Shown in pieces: positions 6,702 through 8,257 of a DNA stretch of 8,257 nucleotides. The stretch lies in assembly GCA_963582935.1 (NCBI GenBank), contig CAUZSH010000073.1, positions 1 through 8,257 of the forward strand. The letters are read 5' to 3'. The translations under genes were made by a program, and so were the position numbers. The stretch's first letter is position 1. Each line of letters opens with the position of its first letter. This stretch comes from CAUZSH01 sp963582935. Lineage in GTDB: Bacteria > Pseudomonadota > Gammaproteobacteria > Francisellales > Francisellaceae. The notes beneath the pieces are model-generated. The model was not told where the DNA came from and made no database searches. It was given only the letters and a program-made list of their open reading frames with translations.

Positions 6702-7217
6702 CTATCGCTGAAAACACCAATGCCAGGGTTCATAATCAAATCCTAACGTATTTTCAAGAGGATAGGATAGAATAAACTGAAAATTATGTGCGTTTTGATT
6801 AAGCCATGAAAAAGCTTGAGTTGTTTCAAAAGCCTCGGTTAACACTTCATCTTCACTTGGTACACTTATGTCAATCGCCCGTCCAGTATGGTGTTCACTC
6901 ATTCCAGGGGGTGCATTGACTTTTAGTATTGCTGAAACTTTATGCCCGTTGTCTAGTTTTTTTCGAATCAGATTGGTTTGATACTCAATACTTCGATATG
7001 CTGAAACGACTTCTAAAGTGACTTTATCTTTTTGTGCTGCAACACACATTAGGTTCCAAGATTTTAAAGCATCTCTCTCTAAATAAAAGTCTCGTTGAAA
7101 CTTATCTTCCCCACCGCAAACTAATTGATTTTTATTTGCTTCAGGGTAGATTTTATTTGTGTTTAGAAGTTCCAGCGGAATGCCAAGTTCTTGATAAATA
7201 GTTTTTAAATCACTCAT
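6702..7217 (-). CDS. M15-family (VanY-like) carboxypeptidase without signal peptide
   Basis: This 171-residue zinc peptidase is of the D,D/L,D-carboxypeptidase M15B type, which trims the terminal D-alanine from peptidoglycan stem peptides. The motifs are SAYRS (72-76), SEHHTGRAID (107-116; SxHxxGxAxD, zinc ligands His109 and Asp116) and EPWHW (163-167; catalytic Glu163 and zinc ligand His166). All catalytic residues are present and the domain is essentially the whole protein. The N-terminus is polar (MSDLKTIYQELG) with no signal peptide or membrane segment. By sequence it is therefore cytosolic, unlike VanY or periplasmic relatives, unless exported by another route. Its ATG overlaps the lipoprotein stop by 4 nt (ATGA) and has only a weak ribosome binding site of its own, so translational coupling is likely. 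D,D versus L,D specificity cannot be read from the sequence. Confidence 0.9.
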   Translation of the reverse strand: MSDLKTIYQELGIPLELLNTNKIYPEANKNQLVCGGEDKFQRDFYLERDALKSWNLMCVAAQKDKVTLEVVSAYRSIEYQTNLIRKKLDNGHKVSAILKVNAPPGMSEHHTGRAIDISVPSEDEVLTEAFETTQAFSWLNQNAHNFQFILSYPLENTLGFDYEPWHWCFQR

Positions 7218-7774
7218 GCGATAGTAGACTTAAATATCTTTGCTGAAATTTGGTTCAATGGGGCATAAAGCAAATCGTAGGGCTTTTGGTTCATCGACGG
7301 CGTAAGTGAGCTCGTGCTATTAATGGTGAAATGATCCAATAGATCTCCTGTTGCCACATCAAAAATATTAATCCCGACAGAAACCTTATCCGGCACACCC
7401 GTCCAAAAAGTATAATTATCACTCCACTCATTTATGGTGGGATCAATCAAATAACTAAAACCGCCCTGCTTGGCTCTTTGGATATTTGCGATGTCATCTT
7501 GATGGCTTGATGCGATATTAACTTGTTTTAGGTGTGTGGCAAAAACGGATTGAATGACTTCTGCTACTTCCTTACCACTCCCAGGGTACTCTTTATATTT
7601 ATCTTTTCCATTTTCAGGAATGGTCACATATGCGCGCAAGTTTTTATCCAACATAATTAGCCGAGCTTGTCCTGAGTCTAGCGGCATATCGCCACTGCTC
7701 TCGATAATATTATATTGTCCCGCACATCCAACCAATAAAATGGTGAATATAGAGACAATAAAAATTTTCCACAT
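7214..7774 (-). CDS. DUF4823-like outer-membrane lipoprotein
   Basis: This 186-residue protein has a lipoprotein signal: MWK, a hydrophobic stretch (4-15), and lipobox LVGC with the lipidated Cys at 17. Ala18-Gly19 after the Cys, with no Asp at +2, predicts sorting to the outer membrane. The mature part resembles DUF4823 lipoproteins of unknown function: an early YNIIESSGD, the EYPGSGKEVAEV block (62-73), and the core DPTINEWSDNYTFWTGVPDK (111-130) followed by VSVGINIFDVATGDLLD. A Ser/Thr-rich segment STSSLTPS (153-160) and a helical C-terminus close the domain. The family assignment is from recalled pattern, not a search. It heads a likely operon with the M15 peptidase and MFS genes. ATG 7774 has no convincing ribosome binding site, but an upstream -10 fits. 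Confidence 0.8.
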   Translation of the reverse strand: MWKIFIVSIFTILLVGCAGQYNIIESSGDMPLDSGQARLIMLDKNLRAYVTIPENGKDKYKEYPGSGKEVAEVIQSVFATHLKQVNIASSHQDDIANIQRAKQGGFSYLIDPTINEWSDNYTFWTGVPDKVSVGINIFDVATGDLLDHFTINSTSSLTPSMNQKPYDLLYAPLNQISAKIFKSTIA

Positions 7775-7810
7775 AGACAGACTAATAATTGAATCGTAGG
7801 ATTTCTGGCA

Positions 7811-7839
7811 ATTATACAGAATATTTTAATAAGTTACAG
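7811..7839 (-). promoter_or_regulatory. Possible promoter of the lipoprotein-M15 operon
   Basis: On the minus strand a perfect TATAAT (7811-7816) lies 17 bp after CTGTAA (7834-7839), a weak 3-of-6 -35 match. Transcription would start near 7804, giving a leader of about 30 nt to ATG 7774. The 97-bp spacer between rarA and the lipoprotein gene holds no other clear signal. Confidence 0.4.
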
Positions 7840-7871
7840 GAGAATCATGGATATTTTTTAATCAAAAACAA

Positions 7872-8141
7872 CTATTTTTGCTTTGATGTATTCAAGCAAA
7901 CACTTGCCAAAGAGTCTAACTTTTGTTTTATCTTGGTTTCAAGTCCTCGTGGGTTTGGTTGATAATACTCACCAGAAACGCCATCGGGTAAGTACTGCTG
8001 CACCACAAAGGCATGGTCATAGTCATGAGGATATTTATAACTTTCCTTTCTGCTAATGCCGGGAGGCACAATATTTCGTAAATGTAATGGCACTTCAACT
8101 TGTGTATGGTTTTTAAGGTCTTGCCGTGCCTTTTTATAAGA
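7872..8141 (-). pseudogene. rarA: RarA (MgsA) C-terminal remnant, interrupted at its 5' side
   Basis: The last 89 codons of the replication-associated recombination factor RarA, an AAA+ clamp-loader-like ATPase acting at stalled forks (E. coli 447 residues). The recognisable C-terminal segment begins SYKKARQDL, then VEVPLHLRN, YKYPHDYDHAF, EYYQPNPRGLE and KIKQKLDSLA. These match the family's VPxHLRN, YxYxHD, YYxPTxRG and LExKIxEKL positions. Reading upstream in this frame, homology stops at about 8141, exactly where a GC-rich palindrome begins, and TGA follows at 8184-8186 inside it. The AAA+ part is not in the window and cannot be joined in frame to this fragment. GTG 8093 is the first start-like codon, but a 73-residue product would lack most of the C-terminal domain. 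The 5' part may resume beyond the right edge, so this is read as an insertion-broken gene. Confidence 0.8.
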
Positions 8142-8257
8142 CGCTGCGAGACAGGGAGAGGCGAAGCCGAGGTGGAGTAGTCCTCAGAAGGGCTGCCTTT
8201 CGGCTCCATTGAGAGATTGTGCGTAGCGCTTCGACCTTTGGAAGCTGGAAGGTATTT
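8142..8257. mobile_element. GC-rich palindromic element inserted in rarA (right end not seen)
   Basis: GC content here is about 58% by hand count, against about 37% in the adjoining rarA tail. Bases 8142-8228 form an imperfect palindrome centred on 8185: outer stem 8142-8148 with 8222-8228 (7 pairs, one G-U), inner stem 8165-8172 with 8198-8205 (6 Watson-Crick pairs plus two G-U). A smaller hairpin, ACCTT (8234-8238) with AAGGT (8249-8253), follows. Two minus-strand frames are open from the right edge through the palindrome, one of them containing MEPKGSPSEDYSTSASPLP, and neither continues into rarA in the rarA frame. No transposase is visible. This fits a small non-autonomous palindromic repeat, similar in kind to Rickettsia palindromic elements or MITEs, but its identity is not established and its right boundary is outside the window. 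Confidence 0.5.

Noticed and set aside
7838..7861. AGGAG followed by ATG 7847 on the plus strand, encoding a 4-residue peptide then TAA
   Set aside because: The Shine-Dalgarno and start look real, but the frame closes at once and no downstream gene on this strand could use it as a leader; probably chance.
7863..7880. CAAAAA-6-TTTTTG inverted repeat over the rarA stop codon
   Set aside because: It is a weak stem of one G/C pair plus A/T pairs; not enough to call a terminator.
7928..8209. 93-residue minus-strand frame starting MEPKGSPSEDY
   Set aside because: Most of it is an out-of-frame reading of the conserved rarA C-terminus. Only the part inside the palindrome is of interest, and that is reported as a finding.
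1..8257. Reassigned stop codons as an explanation for the broken pdxH and rarA
   Set aside because: TAA and TGA end intact genes at family-typical lengths here (fadE and DASS by TAA; MFS and lipoprotein by TGA), so a changed code does not explain the lesions.

Overview
The window is AT-rich (about 40% GC by eye) and reads as a chromosomal segment of a gammaproteobacterium. The main grounds are an 814-residue FadE-type acyl-CoA dehydrogenase with a membrane-anchored N-terminus, a DUF4823-type lipoprotein, and PdxH, Udk and RarA relatives close to the enterobacterial proteins. Two of the ten genes are damaged (pdxH by an in-frame stop, rarA by a GC-rich palindromic insertion). With the low GC and the transporter types, this suggests a host-associated or intracellular lineage undergoing gene loss. 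Legionellales or Coxiellaceae would fit, but that placement is inference. TGA and TAA both end intact genes here, so a recoded genetic code is unlikely.

Left part (1-1335): the 5' part of udk (uridine kinase) runs off the left edge on the minus strand. It diverges from pdxH (plus strand) across an intergenic stretch that holds a TTCAAA-17-TATAAT promoter and a 25-bp imperfect palindrome covering its -35 box. pdxH reads as a full-length pyridoxine 5'-phosphate oxidase except for TAA at codon 38. It faces ridA (enamine/imine deaminase), which lies directly downstream of fadE with a 3-nt gap. RidA protects PLP enzymes, so the pdxH/ridA neighbourhood has a shared B6 theme.

Middle part (1339-5399): fadE (minus) starts at 3783, not at the first ATG of its reading frame, because a good Shine-Dalgarno sequence and a TTGAAG-17-TATAAT promoter lie just upstream. 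Divergent to it is a divalent anion:sodium symporter (DASS/SLC13) family protein in which the residues that normally bind sodium and carboxylate are altered in both repeats.

Right part (5402-7774): a minus-strand group reads promoter, DUF4823-like outer-membrane lipoprotein, M15 (VanY-like) carboxypeptidase without signal peptide (4-nt overlap), and an MFS transporter after a 46-nt gap. The MFS gene ends 2 bp from the end of the DASS gene, tail to tail.

Right edge (7872-8257): the C-terminal 89 residues of RarA (MgsA) on the minus strand are cut off at about 8141 by a GC-rich (about 58% by hand count) sequence. Its bases 8142-8228 form an imperfect palindrome centred on 8185. It resembles the small palindromic elements found inside genes of some intracellular bacteria. 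No RNA gene, CRISPR array, transposase gene or convincing intrinsic terminator was seen.
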